Made by a program: the position numbers and the translations under genes. DNA of 64,000 bases from Chthonomonadales bacterium (lineage in GTDB: Bacteria > Armatimonadota > Chthonomonadetes > Chthonomonadales > CAJBBX01). The DNA lies in contig DAIDHP010000021.1 of the NCBI GenBank assembly GCA_027459625.1, positions 1 to 64,000 of the forward strand. Direction: 5' to 3'. A model generated the notes under the pieces. That model did no database searches, was not told the DNA's origin, and worked only from the letters and a program-made list of their open reading frames with translations. Shown here one piece after another: positions 50,460 to 61,273 of this stretch. How positions within the stretch are numbered: position 1 is the first letter of the stretch; each line of letters starts with the position of its first letter.

Positions 50460-52514
50460 ATGCCATCGGAATTTCATCTAAAGTCAAATTACACCCTTCA
50501 GGGGGATCAACCGGAGGCTGTGGAGAAAATCGTGCGGGGCATCGAATCGGGAATGCGCTTTCAGACCCTTCTGGGCGCGACTGGCACGGGAAAAACCTTC
50601 ACCATGGCGCATGTCATTCAGAGGATCAACCGCCCGACGCTCGTCATCGCACATAACAAGACACTCGCCGCTCAGCTCTGCTCGGAGTTTCGGGAATTCT
50701 TTCCGGATAACGCGGTGGAGTATTTCGTCTCCTACTACGACTACTATCAGCCGGAGGCATACATCCCACAGACGGATACCTATATCGAGAAGGACGCCAA
50801 GATCAACGATGAAATTGACCGGTTGCGACATTCCGCAACGCAGGCGGTGTTGGAACGGCGGGACGTCATCGTGGTTGCGTCGGTCTCCTGCATCTACGGT
50901 TTGGGTTCTCCGGATGAGTATCGCAAAATAATCCTCTCCTTCCGTAGAGGAGAGACGATGGACAGGGAGGAGGCTCTGCACAGATTGGTGGATATGCAGT
51001 TCACCCGAAACAACATGGAGCTACAGCGCGGAACCTTCCGCGTCCGCGGAGATATCCTCGAAGTGCAGCCCATTGACGAGGAGATCATCATCCGGGTGGA
51101 GTTCTTTGGTGATGATATCGAGAAAATCACTTTAATAGATCCGGTTACGGGTGAGGTTTTAGGCTCTCGAAATCAGGTCACAATCTTCCCTGCAAGCCAT
51201 TTTGTCACCACCACCGAAAGGTTGGAGGAGGCGATGGTTCAGATCGAGGAGGAGATGAAACAGCAGGTGGAGAGGTTCAATAAACAAGGAAAGCTTCTTG
51301 AGGCGCAGAGGATAGAGCAACGTACTCGGTTCGACCTTGAGATGATGCGTGAACTCGGCTATTGCTCCGGAATTGAAAACTACAGCAGGTATATGGACAA
51401 CCGAACCGCCGGCACTCCTCCGAACACGCTTTTCAGTTACTTCCCCGACGATTTCGTGCTGTTGGTGGATGAATCCCATCAGACCCTTCCCCAATTACGG
51501 GGGATGTATGCAGGCGACAAAGCGCGCAAGGAGGTGCTGATTGAGTATGGGTTCCGCCTGCCTTCCGCTGCGGACAATCGGCCGCTCAAGTTCCACGAAT
51601 GGGAGGAGAGGGCTAAGCAAGTTGTTTTCCTTTCCGCAACTCCCGCTCAGTATGAACGGGAACACAGCGAACAGGTTGTGCAACAGATCATTCGTCCGAC
51701 GGGTTTGATTGACCCGGAAATCATCCTGCGTCCCACCAAAGGGCAGGTGGATGATCTCATCAAGGAGATACGCATAAGAGTGGAGCGAAAGGAGCGGATC
51801 CTCGTCACCACTCTCACGCGCCGGATGGCGGAAGACCTCTCAAATTACCTTCGGGAACTGAACATCAAGGTGCACTACCTCCATTACGGTGTGAAAACGA
51901 TGGAGCGCACGGAGATACTTCGAGACCTTCGCACAGGCGTGCATGATGTGATCGTGGGGATCAACCTGTTACGGGAAGGTTTGGATCTGCCGGAGGTCTC
52001 TCTCGTGGCGATTCTGGATGCGGACAAGGAGGGGTTCCTGCGCTCCGAAACCTCGCTTATCCAGACCATTGGACGCGCCGCGAGAAACGTCAGCGGTCAG
52101 GTGATCATGTACGCCGACACCGTCACAGGCTCCATGAAAAGGGCGATTGACGAGACCAACCGCCGTCGCGCGATTCAGTTGGAATACAATCTCAAGCACG
52201 ATATCACTCCGCAGACGGTCCAGAAGGCCATTCGAGAGTTGATCATGTCCGAGAAGGTGGCGGAAGAGCGAGCATCCTATCGCGCGGAGATAGATTTGAC
52301 GGAGGCCACGCGACTGCCATTGGATCAGGTGGTGGAACTGGTGGCGCAGTTGGAGAAGCGGATGAAGGAGTTCGCCAAGGCGTTGAATTTCGAAAAGGCG
52401 GCGGAGATTCGAGATGAGATTATGGAGTTGAAGCGTTTCATTCCCTCTCATGTGATGGGCGGGGATGCCTCTGGTGAGAAGAAACCCTACAAGAAGGCGA
52501 GGAGAGCGAGGTGA
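50460..52514 (+). CDS. uvrB: UvrABC excision repair helicase subunit UvrB
   Basis: The 684-residue protein has Walker A GATGTGKT, the beta-hairpin [25 protein letters not shown]-type box DESH, motif [11 protein letters not shown], motif [18 protein letters not shown] and motif [11 protein letters not shown]. The C-terminal UVR domain ([24 protein letters not shown]) contacts UvrC. It verifies damage and loads UvrC in nucleotide excision repair. One oddity: the usual HS(D/E)IDTLER of motif IV region reads HYGVKTMER near residue 475. It converges on the flavoprotein gene with only 11 nt between. Confidence 0.97.
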   Translation: MPSEFHLKSNYTLQGDQPEAVEKIVRGIESGMRFQTLLGATGTGKTFTMAHVIQRINRPTLVIAHNKTLAAQLCSEFREFFPDNAVEYFVSYYDYYQPEAYIPQTDTYIEKDAKINDEIDRLRHSATQAVLERRDVIVVASVSCIYGLGSPDEYRKIILSFRRGETMDREEALHRLVDMQFTRNNMELQRGTFRVRGDILEVQPIDEEIIIRVEFFGDDIEKITLIDPVTGEVLGSRNQVTIFPASHFVTTTERLEEAMVQIEEEMKQQVERFNKQGKLLEAQRIEQRTRFDLEMMRELGYCSGIENYSRYMDNRTAGTPPNTLFSYFPDDFVLLVDESHQTLPQLRGMYAGDKARKEVLIEYGFRLPSAADNRPLKFHEWEERAKQVVFLSATPAQYEREHSEQVVQQIIRPTGLIDPEIILRPTKGQVDDLIKEIRIRVERKERILVTTLTRRMAEDLSNYLRELNIKVHYLHYGVKTMERTEILRDLRTGVHDVIVGINLLREGLDLPEVSLVAILDADKEGFLRSETSLIQTIGRAARNVSGQVIMYADTVTGSMKRAIDETNRRRAIQLEYNLKHDITPQTVQKAIRELIMSEKVAEERASYRAEIDLTEATRLPLDQVVELVAQLEKRMKEFAKALNFEKAAEIRDEIMELKRFIPSHVMGGDASGEKKPYKKARRAR

Positions 52515-52525
52515 GATCATTTCCC

Positions 52526-53725
52526 TCACTTACTCATGGCGGCTCGGATGCGGCGCATCGCTTTCCCTGCAACGTCCGTGAATAAAGCCTCCCCGCAGAG
52601 CAATCGAGCAGCCGTGTGTGTGGCGGAGGGGCGGGAGATTCCGTATTTGTACACCAGCCCGGTCCACTGGTAAAAAAACTTCGCGAGTTTTCTCGCCGCG
52701 TCAAAGTTATCCGCGAATTGTGAGTTAATGGCGTTCGTGTAGTTTTCACCATCACCTGATACCAAGCATTCCGCCGCGATTTTCCCGCTCCGGGCAGCGT
52801 GAAGGATGCCGTCTCCGAAGAGCGGGTTCACCAAAGCAGCGGCGTCCCCCGCCAAGAGGATCCTTCCGTCGAGTGTGTTCAGACGATGTTTGCCGCTCCA
52901 CAACGGCAAAGGGTGGGCGTATATCCGCAAACGATTCCAATCCATCTCGACCCCCACGCTGGACATATACTCCCGCATAGCCTTTAGCAACGTTTCGCGC
53001 AGTGTCTCCCCGCGCATTTGCTTTTGCGCTTGAGGCAAGAATATCCCAGCCCCGACGTTCAGGTGATCCGCCTTTGGGAATATCCAAGCGTATCCGTAAG
53101 GCACCGCACCGTATTCCAGATGAATGGCGTCCTCGCGTAAAATCTCATTCCCGTCATGGTAAGAGTGGGGCGCCTCCACCTCCATTGCCATGGCAATGTT
53201 TCGCTTGAACTGCAATCCGGCGCTCTTTGCGATCACTCCGTTCACACCGTCAGCCCCAATAACGAAATCCGAATGAAGGTGCGATATTTCACCTCCATTG
53301 GTCAATGCATGAACCGTTACGCCCTCCTTGGCGTTCTCGACGCTCTTGACGGTCACCCCGTCTCTCAGTTCCGCACCGAATCGGACCGCCCTCATTGCAA
53401 GATAATGATCGAATACCGACCGTTGCACCATCCAAAGCGTCAGGGAATCGTCCTTGCTGTCTTCGGAAGCGACCGGAGCTAGCACCGGACTTCCGAATTG
53501 CCAAGTGTGGCGCATAAACCTCACCTGTTTTTCCGCTATCACACTCGGATCGATGTCCGGTGCTATCGCCCCCAACGCCACGGGTACGCCGCCCCCGCAG
53601 GTCTTGTGGCGGGGAAGCGTGCGTTTTTCCAGAAGCAGCGTTCTCATTCCCGCCTTGGCAGCCTCAGCAGCCGCTATGGAGCCCGCAGGACCGCTTCCCA
53701 CCACAATCAAATCCCAGTCTTCCAA
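52526..53725 (-). CDS. Geranylgeranyl reductase-family FAD-dependent oxidoreductase
   Basis: The gene starts with TTG (LEDWDLIVVGSG) behind AGGAAGGA; no ATG fits. The 399-residue flavoprotein has the FAD GxGxxG as VGSGPAGSIAA, the KTCGGGVP loop, the family motif YGAVPYGYAWIFPKADHLNVGAG and the second FAD motif LLAGDAAALVNPLFGDGI. Members saturate isoprenoid chains of membrane lipids, quinones or chlorophyll side chains. The polyprenyl substrate is unknown here. The alcohol dehydrogenase gene upstream on the same strand is 48 nt away. Confidence 0.9.
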   Translation of the reverse strand: MEDWDLIVVGSGPAGSIAAAEAAKAGMRTLLLEKRTLPRHKTCGGGVPVALGAIAPDIDPSVIAEKQVRFMRHTWQFGSPVLAPVASEDSKDDSLTLWMVQRSVFDHYLAMRAVRFGAELRDGVTVKSVENAKEGVTVHALTNGGEISHLHSDFVIGADGVNGVIAKSAGLQFKRNIAMAMEVEAPHSYHDGNEILREDAIHLEYGAVPYGYAWIFPKADHLNVGAGIFLPQAQKQMRGETLRETLLKAMREYMSSVGVEMDWNRLRIYAHPLPLWSGKHRLNTLDGRILLAGDAAALVNPLFGDGILHAARSGKIAAECLVSGDGENYTNAINSQFADNFDAARKLAKFFYQWTGLVYKYGISRPSATHTAARLLCGEALFTDVAGKAMRRIRAAMSK

Positions 53726-53748
53726 AGATTCCTTCCTCTAATAGGCGT

Positions 53749-53765
53749 GATCGGTCCGATCCGTC
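53749..53765. repeat. Palindromic dispersed element, copy 3
   Basis: GATCGG-T-CCGATC (53749-53761) is a palindrome. On the minus strand the segment reads GACGGATCGGA, matching the cores at 26422-26432 and 31875-31885. It lies between the dehydrogenase and flavoprotein genes. Confidence 0.55.
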
Positions 53766-53773
53766 TGATATCG

Positions 53774-54871
53774 CTATGGCCTTAAGAGCACCTTAATGGA
53801 TTTGCTCGGATCATGGGCTAGGTGAAAACCTTCCAGGAAGCTATCTAAGGATAGCTGGTGAGACACGATCCCGTCCGTCTTCAAAATACCCCTTTGAAGG
53901 TAGTCAATCACCTTGGGGTAGCAATAGGGTCCCAGGTGCGAGCCGTAGATGGTGATCTCCTTGCCATCCCCGATCGTGGTCCAATCCGCAGTGGTCTCCT
54001 TCCCCATTACCGAGAACTCCACGAAATTGCCTCCCTTTCGGATCATCTCCAACCCTTGGCGTACTCCTTCCGGCACGCCGGTCGCTTCGATGTAGACATC
54101 GCATCCGTAACCGTCAGTCAACCTCTTCACTTCCGCGATGGCGTCAACCTTGGAGGGATTGATGGTGATATCCGCGCCAAGGTTTTTGGCGATTTCCAGG
54201 CGATGGTCGTCGAAATCAAGTACGCAGAGCTGTCCGGGATTGCGCAAGCGAGCGTTGGCGACCATTCCAAGCCCCAACGTTCCCGCCCCGGCGATCACCA
54301 CGAAATCCCCGAACTCCATGTGAGCGCGATCCACGGCGTGCATGGAGCAGGACAACGGCTCGATTAGAGCGGCTTTTTCGATCGGTATCTCCCGAGGCAC
54401 CTTGTAGTTGCGCGCCCGAGCGGGAAAGAGCATGTATTCCGCCATACCTCCGGGCGAGTATTTACGGAAGCCGTAAATATCCCGATGGGCGCAGATCCAA
54501 TACCGACCGCTGAGGCAAAAGCGACATTTTCCACAGGGGACGATCTGCTCGGAAATGGCGCGATCCCCGATATCCAAGCCATACATCCCCCCCGCGCCCT
54601 CACCCATGGCGACCACCGTTCCAATCAGTTCATGCCCCGGGGTGATGGGGGGTTGCGCGTAACCGGGATGGACACCGTCCCCCCAGAACATCGGTGCGCC
54701 TGTGTAGCATTTCACATCGGAGGCGCAGATTCCGCATGCGTCTATCTTCACCAACACCTCCGTGGGTCCCGGTGTCGGAACGGGTATCTCCTGTAGTTGA
54801 TAGTTTTCCGGACCCAGGCATTGTACGGCGTGCATGGTTTTCGGAATGTTATCCATGGTAGCTGTGGACAT
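53774..54871 (-). CDS. Zinc-dependent medium-chain alcohol/polyol dehydrogenase
   Basis: The start MSTATMDNIPKTMHAV follows AAGGAAGGA. The 365-residue protein has catalytic zinc ligands in CGICASDVKC and PGHELIG, the four structural-zinc cysteines in CGKCRFCLSGRYWIC, and the NAD Rossmann motif VVIAGAGTLGLGM with the Asp in VLDFDDHRLE. Sequence around YTGAPMFWGDGVHPGYAQPP resembles erythritol/threitol-type polyol dehydrogenases. It would oxidise a sugar alcohol in the cytoplasm. A strong promoter lies about 325 nt upstream. Confidence 0.9.
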   Translation of the reverse strand: MSTATMDNIPKTMHAVQCLGPENYQLQEIPVPTPGPTEVLVKIDACGICASDVKCYTGAPMFWGDGVHPGYAQPPITPGHELIGTVVAMGEGAGGMYGLDIGDRAISEQIVPCGKCRFCLSGRYWICAHRDIYGFRKYSPGGMAEYMLFPARARNYKVPREIPIEKAALIEPLSCSMHAVDRAHMEFGDFVVIAGAGTLGLGMVANARLRNPGQLCVLDFDDHRLEIAKNLGADITINPSKVDAIAEVKRLTDGYGCDVYIEATGVPEGVRQGLEMIRKGGNFVEFSVMGKETTADWTTIGDGKEITIYGSHLGPYCYPKVIDYLQRGILKTDGIVSHQLSLDSFLEGFHLAHDPSKSIKVLLRP

Positions 54872-55278
54872 ATTCAAGTTCCTTCCTTGTAGATTTTGAA
54901 TCACATGATGAAAAAATACGGTGTTGGATATTTGGAATCCCATGTCACACCGGCTTTTTTAACGCACGTACTTTCGTCCTAATTTCCGTAACCTGATTAC
55001 CGACGGCTCAACGTCCCGATTTGGGCTGAAATATGTCGAACCCCGGCCGATAACCCCGTCATTTTTTGTTCATACGAGGATGGCGCCCATTGTCTTTCGT
55101 CATTGAGGTCATCGATCCCGCTGGAGGGTGCGATTGTTTTTGCGATTATGAATTTTGGCGTCGTCGTCATATGTCATCCTGCAAACAACCCGTAAATACC
55201 ACTATAGTATAGGCGTGCTCGTAACGAATTTCAATCAAAACGACGTATCGTCGCTTTGGTTATTTGATTGCGAGGTTT
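54872..55278. other. Long leader of the dehydrogenase gene
   Basis: This 407-nt gap contains the promoter at 55206-55234 (minus strand) and a small hairpin CGACG/CGTCG upstream of it. Between promoter and start codon there is room for a 325-nt leader with a 22-codon open frame starting MTYDDDAKIHNRK. I see no known riboswitch class. Confidence 0.5.
55206..55234 (-). promoter_or_regulatory. Near-consensus promoter for the dehydrogenase-flavoprotein unit
   Basis: On the minus strand TTGAAA (55234-55229) and TATACT (55211-55206) are separated by exactly 17 nt. It is the best sigma-70-type promoter I found in the window. Confidence 0.7.
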
Positions 55279-57807
55279 TCATGGAAATACGCGAAACTCC
55301 CACAAGGAGTATCCGAAAGGCGTGCCGCGTTTCACCCCGTAAAATCTCACCCATCGCGCCATCGTTTTTGGAAAACGAATAATCTCCGTTCCCCCTTTTC
55401 CGGAGTCGGTGGAATAGACCGTGCGCCAATTTTTGCCATCAAGGGATACGTCAATATGGTATTCCAATCCGTAAGCGTTTTCCCAGTCCAATTCCACCCG
55501 GGATATCTCCTCGGGTTTTCCAAGATCAACCGCAAGCCATTGGGGATCGGAGAAGTCAGAGGACCAGCGAGTGCCATCGCTGCCATCCACGGCGTTAGAG
55601 GCGGGATAGGTCACTCCATCCACCGTGACGCTTGAGGATGCCGTGACGGGTTTTCGATACGCCAGTCCATACGATTCTCTAATCTCCGCCTCGGAGAGGA
55701 TATTAAAATAACGGTGGCTGGTGATGGGTGGTTTGCCTGGTTGAATCCATACCGCTTGCAACTGGTAACTCCCCGAAGCTTGCGGGAACTCGAATGGGAA
55801 CGAGATCGTCTTTTGTCCCAATGCAGGCAGGAATAGCGGTTTCGTCTGTTCCGAAAGGATATTGCCGTTTTGGAGCAGTCTCAAAGCCACCTGTCCATGA
55901 TATCCTTTGTATAGGTCGTTTATTAGAATTGCCGAAATCTCTTGTTTTCTTCCTTGAGGCACCCTACCGCTCCAAAAATTCAGCATGACGCCGATGGGGT
56001 TGCAAGCATCGCTCATATATTTGAGGAATTCAGGCTCGAACTCAAGTTTCGCCACATTTATAAAATTATCCGACGTTTGACCGTTCGGACGAGAGTAATC
56101 CAAGCCGCAGAATTCGAGCACGCCCGCGCATGCTCGATGACATCTCCAGAACTCCGTTATTGCAGCCATATACCGTGCATAGAGCAATCTTCGTTGCGCC
56201 GTGGTGCTATTCGGCCCGAGGAGGTTTAGATACACCTGACGGGAAAGAGTGGTCGGAGAGCCGTCACGATTCAGCCAAAGCCAGTCGTACTCATTGATGA
56301 TAATGGCGTTCCTGCCTGTGTTGGGTCGTGCGTTCCCTTGAGGCACCCACGGGAAGCTTGCAAGGTCCGATAGTTTGAAGTTGGGGTTCTGAAATAGATA
56401 GGGATGGGATTCATAACTGTCCCCGGGCGAATCCGGTGCGCCGTAACCGTTATCCCATGGGCGATGGGAAAGGTCCAGGGAACGCACCTTGTGAATGGCG
56501 GGACCTGTTTGCGTGGAAATCGATTCGTTTTGAGCGTCCCAAAGAACCACGCAGGGGTGATTCCATGCTTCGCGCATGTGCTCCGCGTACTCCATGGCCA
56601 ATTCGTCGCTTTTCAACTCAGGCGGCCATTGACCCCCGTACCATATCGGGAATTCGTCCTGAATAAGATACCCTTCCTCGTCCGCGATCCGATACCAGAA
56701 ATCCGGAGGATACCCAATGCAAAAACGGAAGGCGTTCCAATGAAACTTCTTGAAACTGGCGAACAGTTTGTGCACCCAGGCTTTATTCCACGGCAGATCG
56801 CCCCGCTCGGGGTCCTCAAAGAATCGGAAGATGCAGATATTGCTTCCGCGCATGTAATAGGGTCTATCGTTGAGGTACGCCTTGCCGTTTTTAAAGTAAA
56901 AATTGCGCATTCCGAATTCGGTAATTGTGCGATCATGGCCTGTGTCCGTTTCCAATGTATATAGAAACGGCGATTCCGGCGACCATAGGTGCACGAGTTT
57001 GATTGGTATCCGCACATCCGCAACTCTCTCTCCGTCCCTTGGAAAAGCGATGGGGGCGGTTTTCAATGAGCCGACGATTTTACCGGAAAGCCTTTCCCGC
57101 ACTGTAAAATGTATTGGGGAGGAAATTGCGGCACCTAAGTTATGAAGTTCCACCTGCACACGTACGGAATGTCTTTTGATTTCCGGAGCGGTTTGCACGT
57201 TGACAATGCTCGGTGTGCCGGAGAGGATAAGATCAACGGAATCATAAATCCCCGGAATATATTTGATCTTCTCGAAGTCGGATCCGTTGGGGATGGTGGA
57301 GGGAACGGAATCGCGGTAAGCCCCCACCCGTATGATCAAGGTGTTTGGCAGGTTATTCCCTCGCAAATATGATTTGACCTGAAAGAGAGCGGGTGTGAAA
57401 CATGGGAGATGATCCCCGACGAGTTTTCGGTTAAGGTATATCCTCGTGCCAAACTCCGCCTTGTGTATCTTTAATATCGCATTCGCAGGGATGGCGCCTG
57501 GGATGGTGAATGTGCGCTCGTACCAAAAAGCCTGTCTCAAGGGGCTTTTATATCCCACATCCTGAAAAGCGGGGACCGCCATGTCCGCCAACCCCGGAAC
57601 GGGGATGTGATGCTTGAAGCTGACGGGAATGTGGTCCATATCCCCTTGGGCGATGTTCCACGTACCGTCAAGTGAGATGACCCTCCGCTCCGCAGGGTTT
57701 GCAAAAGCGATGGATTGGAGCATCCATCCCAGCACGAAGGCAAGGAGGAGATTTTTCCATTTTCCGTGTAGTATTGACAACATAAGCCCCATCCCTTCGA
57801 TATTCAT
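55279..57807 (-). CDS. Secreted GH2 enzyme with C-terminal F5/8 type C (CBM32) domain
   Basis: The start overlaps the end of the GH95 gene by 4 bp (ATGA). The 842-residue protein has a signal peptide ([17 protein letters not shown]), the GH2 sugar-binding sandwich ([24 protein letters not shown]), an immunoglobulin-like domain, and a TIM barrel with acid/base WDAQNES and candidate nucleophile in [10 protein letters not shown]. Residues about 700-842 form a discoidin domain ([21 protein letters not shown]). GH2 covers beta-galactosidases, beta-mannosidases and glucuronidases; which it is cannot be told. It probably acts outside or in the periplasm. Confidence 0.9.
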   Translation of the reverse strand: MNIEGMGLMLSILHGKWKNLLLAFVLGWMLQSIAFANPAERRVISLDGTWNIAQGDMDHIPVSFKHHIPVPGLADMAVPAFQDVGYKSPLRQAFWYERTFTIPGAIPANAILKIHKAEFGTRIYLNRKLVGDHLPCFTPALFQVKSYLRGNNLPNTLIIRVGAYRDSVPSTIPNGSDFEKIKYIPGIYDSVDLILSGTPSIVNVQTAPEIKRHSVRVQVELHNLGAAISSPIHFTVRERLSGKIVGSLKTAPIAFPRDGERVADVRIPIKLVHLWSPESPFLYTLETDTGHDRTITEFGMRNFYFKNGKAYLNDRPYYMRGSNICIFRFFEDPERGDLPWNKAWVHKLFASFKKFHWNAFRFCIGYPPDFWYRIADEEGYLIQDEFPIWYGGQWPPELKSDELAMEYAEHMREAWNHPCVVLWDAQNESISTQTGPAIHKVRSLDLSHRPWDNGYGAPDSPGDSYESHPYLFQNPNFKLSDLASFPWVPQGNARPNTGRNAIIINEYDWLWLNRDGSPTTLSRQVYLNLLGPNSTTAQRRLLYARYMAAITEFWRCHRACAGVLEFCGLDYSRPNGQTSDNFINVAKLEFEPEFLKYMSDACNPIGVMLNFWSGRVPQGRKQEISAILINDLYKGYHGQVALRLLQNGNILSEQTKPLFLPALGQKTISFPFEFPQASGSYQLQAVWIQPGKPPITSHRYFNILSEAEIRESYGLAYRKPVTASSSVTVDGVTYPASNAVDGSDGTRWSSDFSDPQWLAVDLGKPEEISRVELDWENAYGLEYHIDVSLDGKNWRTVYSTDSGKGGTEIIRFPKTMARWVRFYGVKRGTPFGYSLWEFRVFP

Positions 57808-60161
57808 TCGCTTTCTTTCTGTGATTCCAATATAACGACGTATTCCTCGCCCGCATCCGTACGCACAACCGCGATATCTTCGTCGGGATGAGTGACCGCA
57901 AGCCTATGTCCCTTTGCATAAAGAGTAATTGGCTTCGCATAACGAACCCGCAACTCCCTGCCTAGCAGTGAGCGTATCATCGCTTTGACCAGTGCGCCTT
58001 TCCTCCAAACGATGTCCACTTCGAAGCCATCTTTCGTTCTCAGCCCCCGCACTTCGCCATCCTCCCATTCCGTTGGAATGGCAGGTAGCAAATGAATGCA
58101 ATGGTCATGGCTTTGGAGGATCATCTCCGTGATACCCGATGTCGCCCCGAAATTACCGTCGATCTGGAACGGCGGATGCAAATCGAAAAGGTTTGGGGCG
58201 GTGCGTGAGGGAGTGAGTAGAAGTTTGATTAATCGGTACGCGTGTTCGCCGTCACCAAGCCGCGCCCATAGGTTCACCTTCCATGCCAGGCTCCATCCGG
58301 TGCTTTCATCCCCCCGCATCTGCAAGGTTTTGATGGCTGCGGCGGCGAGGTCCGGGGTTTTTCGCGGGGTTATCTGGTTGCTTGGATATAAACCGTAAAG
58401 GTGTGAGACATGGCGATGATGGATATCTGGAGCGGTGGCGTCCCAATCCTCCAGCCACTCTTGAATTTGCCCCTCCCGACCAATTCTCATCGGTGCAAGT
58501 CGATTTCGCGCATCAATCGCTCGTTTGCGAAACTCCTCGTCCCGGTTCAAAATTTCCGAAGCTTTAATGCACGAATCGAAGAGGTCTCGCAGTATCTGCG
58601 TGTCCATGGCGGGCCCCGCGCAAATCGACGCCTCGCCAGGATGAGCATGTTCCGGGGATACGGAGGGACAAGTCACAAGCCAGTGGTGTTCCGGTTCCTC
58701 CACAAGTGTGTCGAGGAAAAAGTCCGCCGCGCCTTTCATAATGGGATAGTGACGAAGCAAAGCGTCTTTGTCGCCTGTGAATTCGTATTGGTCCCAAAAG
58801 CTCTTGCAAAGCCACGCTCCGCCGGTTTGCCACATGCCTGGCCCCGCTCCGTCCACCGGTGCGGTTCCCCTCCATAGTTCCGTGTTATGGTGACAGACCC
58901 AGCCTTTCGCCCCATAGTGGGTTTTCGCCGTTTTTGAGCCCGTTTGTTGGAGATCGCCGATCATCTCAAATAGAGGCTCGTAACACTCCATCAGGTTACA
59001 CGGTGCTGCAAGCCAGTAGTTCATTTCGGTGTTGATATTGACGGTGTACTTTGAGCCCCAAGGAGGAGTGAGGCTCTCGTTCCAAACCCCTTGCAGGTTG
59101 GCGGGTTGTGCTCCCGGACGGGAGGATGCAATGAGCAGATATCTGCCAAATTGATAGTAGAGCTTAATGAGTTGCGGGTCCGTGGTGTCCTGGAAAGCCC
59201 TGATGCTCTCGTCCGTTGGTGCGGGCGAGGCATTTGGTTTACCAAGATTAACATACACCCGCCGGAAAAACCCGCGATAATCCCGTAAATGCGCCTTACG
59301 CAATTCGGCGAATGAGTGATGTTCCGCGTCGGCGATGTATTCCCTCGCCTTTTCTCCGGCATTGCAGCTCACATCCATGTAGTTAACGTAACTGGTTGCG
59401 ATGGAGATAAAAAGCGTTACGGAGTCCGCGCCGGTTACGCTTAAAACGCCGTTATCCACTCTTATTTCGCCGCCATCGCTGATCGCTCTGGCAATGGATG
59501 CGAATCTTGACTGCGGAGGAATCCCCTGAGATTCTGCGTTCACGCCTTCCAACAAAAGTGATCCGTCGGGCAGCGGATGAGAAATGGCGGAGAGAGGCGT
59601 CTCGTAATGCGTCAGGAAGGAGACGCTCTTCGGACGATCCGCTTCAAGGCGTACGACGATCACCTGATGGGGATAGGAGGCGAATATCTCTCGGTGAAAG
59701 CGGACGCCGTTAGATTCAAATTCCACAGTTACAATGGCGGCATCGATATCAAGTTCGCGGCGGTAATGAAGGGGCACGGATACGTTGGTGAAATCCAGAA
59801 ACAGGCTCCCAACGGTTTGGTACATCATCTGCGAGGCGGGGATTCCCATGAAATAGTCGTTCGCCATCCTCTCCGCCTCGCGGTATCTCCCTTCGAAGAC
59901 GAGTTGGCGGATTTGTGGCAGATGATGTAACGCCCCCGGGTTGTCGTAGCTGTGCGGTCCGCCGCCCCATAGAGTATCCTCGTTCAGCTGCAGACGCTCC
60001 CGTTGGGCGCCGCCGAAAACCATCGCTCCGAGCCTGCCGCACCCGATTGGAAACGCCTCAAGCCATTCATTGGCGGGGCGGGGAAACCACAATTTCAGGT
60101 CATCCCAAAGGATTGCCTCTTTTTTTTCAGGTGACGCCGTAGGGAAAGACATATTTTCCAT
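57804..60161 (-). CDS. GH95 alpha-L-fucosidase / alpha-L-galactosidase
   Basis: The 785-residue protein shows the GH95 N-terminal sandwich ([36 protein letters not shown]). Its helical barrel has the substrate-positioning Asn pair in [17 protein letters not shown], the general acid Glu in [10 protein letters not shown] and the catalytic Asp in [15 protein letters not shown]95 inverts alpha-1,2-linked L-fucose or L-galactose. No signal peptide is seen, although the partner GH2 enzyme is secreted. It is first in the GH95-GH2 operon. Confidence 0.95.
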   Translation of the reverse strand: MENMSFPTASPEKKEAILWDDLKLWFPRPANEWLEAFPIGCGRLGAMVFGGAQRERLQLNEDTLWGGGPHSYDNPGALHHLPQIRQLVFEGRYREAERMANDYFMGIPASQMMYQTVGSLFLDFTNVSVPLHYRRELDIDAAIVTVEFESNGVRFHREIFASYPHQVIVVRLEADRPKSVSFLTHYETPLSAISHPLPDGSLLLEGVNAESQGIPPQSRFASIARAISDGGEIRVDNGVLSVTGADSVTLFISIATSYVNYMDVSCNAGEKAREYIADAEHHSFAELRKAHLRDYRGFFRRVYVNLGKPNASPAPTDESIRAFQDTTDPQLIKLYYQFGRYLLIASSRPGAQPANLQGVWNESLTPPWGSKYTVNINTEMNYWLAAPCNLMECYEPLFEMIGDLQQTGSKTAKTHYGAKGWVCHHNTELWRGTAPVDGAGPGMWQTGGAWLCKSFWDQYEFTGDKDALLRHYPIMKGAADFFLDTLVEEPEHHWLVTCPSVSPEHAHPGEASICAGPAMDTQILRDLFDSCIKASEILNRDEEFRKRAIDARNRLAPMRIGREGQIQEWLEDWDATAPDIHHRHVSHLYGLYPSNQITPRKTPDLAAAAIKTLQMRGDESTGWSLAWKVNLWARLGDGEHAYRLIKLLLTPSRTAPNLFDLHPPFQIDGNFGATSGITEMILQSHDHCIHLLPAIPTEWEDGEVRGLRTKDGFEVDIVWRKGALVKAMIRSLLGRELRVRYAKPITLYAKGHRLAVTHPDEDIAVVRTDAGEEYVVILESQKESE

Positions 60162-60296
60162 TCTTCATATCCCATTATCCGGATGAAACACCATTGAGAT
60201 ATTGATGAAGCACCGGAACCGCTCCGTTCAATTGATTTGATGTGGATTCAGGATAACCGTCGATTCTTGCATTCCTTCGATTGCGTCCTCGGCTTT

Positions 60297-60731
60297 TCAG
60301 GAATATCTCCCAAACATCGCCTTCACCGTTGGCTGATTCAACGTTAATAGGGTGAAGATACCCAAGGCGGTGCCAAAGGGAGTTATGAAAAAGCACAGCA
60401 ACGCTTCTATAACCTGAATAAATGTATATTTTTTTCGCATACGAAGGCATTGTCCCGCATAAATAGTCAGAGCGCCAAGAAACCATCCTCCCAAAACAAA
60501 CAAACCTCCTAAAAGAAAGAAAAGCAACCCGAAAGCGGGGGGTGGCTGATTTTTCGCTGGTCCACCGAATGAGGCGGGATGTAGAAAGATCGTCAATCCC
60601 AAAACGGCGTGAATGATGAATATGGAACTGAAAAGAATAATCAATATCCCTAGAATGGTGTGAAAAAGGGTTAACAATCGCAGATGCTCGTAATCCCGAG
60701 TCACCGGAGGTTGAGGTGCGAAGTCACTCAT
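60297..60731 (-). CDS. Small integral membrane protein of unknown function
   Basis: The start MSDFAPQPPVTRDYEHL follows AAGGAG. The 144-residue protein has hydrophobic segments at about 20-45 (LFHTILGILIILFSSIFIIHAVLG in part), 70-95 (FGLLFFLLGGLFVLGGWFLG) and 112-135 (VIEALLCFFITPFGTALGIFTLLTL). It ends NQPTVKAMF, a pattern seen in small 'LxxxxVKxLF' membrane proteins of Bacteroidetes and Acidobacteria. No function is known. It lies 90 nt after the ferritin-like gene. Confidence 0.75.
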   Translation of the reverse strand: MSDFAPQPPVTRDYEHLRLLTLFHTILGILIILFSSIFIIHAVLGLTIFLHPASFGGPAKNQPPPAFGLLFFLLGGLFVLGGWFLGALTIYAGQCLRMRKKYTFIQVIEALLCFFITPFGTALGIFTLLTLNQPTVKAMFGRYS

Positions 60732-60821
60732 CGGATTTATCTCCTTGGACAATCCAAACAATGCTTCTTGATCTTGACAGCATCATAAGCCATAGGGATT
60801 TAAAAATAGTTGGCGCGATTA

Positions 60822-61124
60822 TCACATCGACCTGTCAATCTCCTCCTCCACCTCGTTGGCGCCTTCCGCGTAGAAAGTCTGCTCGTCGGGGGAGAGTTCC
60901 TGCAGGAGTCGAAGAAACTCGCCAGCGTGAATACGCTCCTCGTTGGCGATATCCGTCAACACGTCGATAGCCAGTTTGTTGCTGGTGGATTCCGCCACCT
61001 GCATGTACATCTGGATGGCTTCGTACTCCGCAGCAATCATGAAGCGAATGGCTCTGATCAATTCCTGGTCGGTCAGCATCACCTTGGATGCAAGACCCGA
61101 AAACGGTGAACTAAATTCCGGCAT
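60822..61124 (-). CDS. Encapsulated-ferritin-like protein
   Basis: The start MPEFSSPFSGLASKVM follows AAAGGAG; the longer frame upstream is spurious. The 100-residue, two-helix protein has iron ligands spaced as in EncFtn: E in AAEYEAIQMYMQVAE and E-x-x-H in NEERIHAGEFLRLL. EncFtn forms ring dimers inside encapsulin nanocompartments and oxidises Fe(II). No encapsulin gene is beside it. The C-terminal tail (ANEVEEEIDRSM) is short, and I cannot recognise a cargo-loading peptide. A rubrerythrin-like stand-alone role is the alternative. Confidence 0.85.
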   Translation of the reverse strand: MPEFSSPFSGLASKVMLTDQELIRAIRFMIAAEYEAIQMYMQVAESTSNKLAIDVLTDIANEERIHAGEFLRLLQELSPDEQTFYAEGANEVEEEIDRSM

Positions 61125-61273
61125 TTTTCTCTCCTTTGCAATAAATCCGTACCTGATGAGAAAACTAAAAGGGTTGCTCCAATTGATTTCAATATACCCG
61201 AGGGAACTGGCAAAAATCATTTTTATTTGCGAGTATCATATCCAATGAAAGAGGATATTGAGAGGAGAATGAA

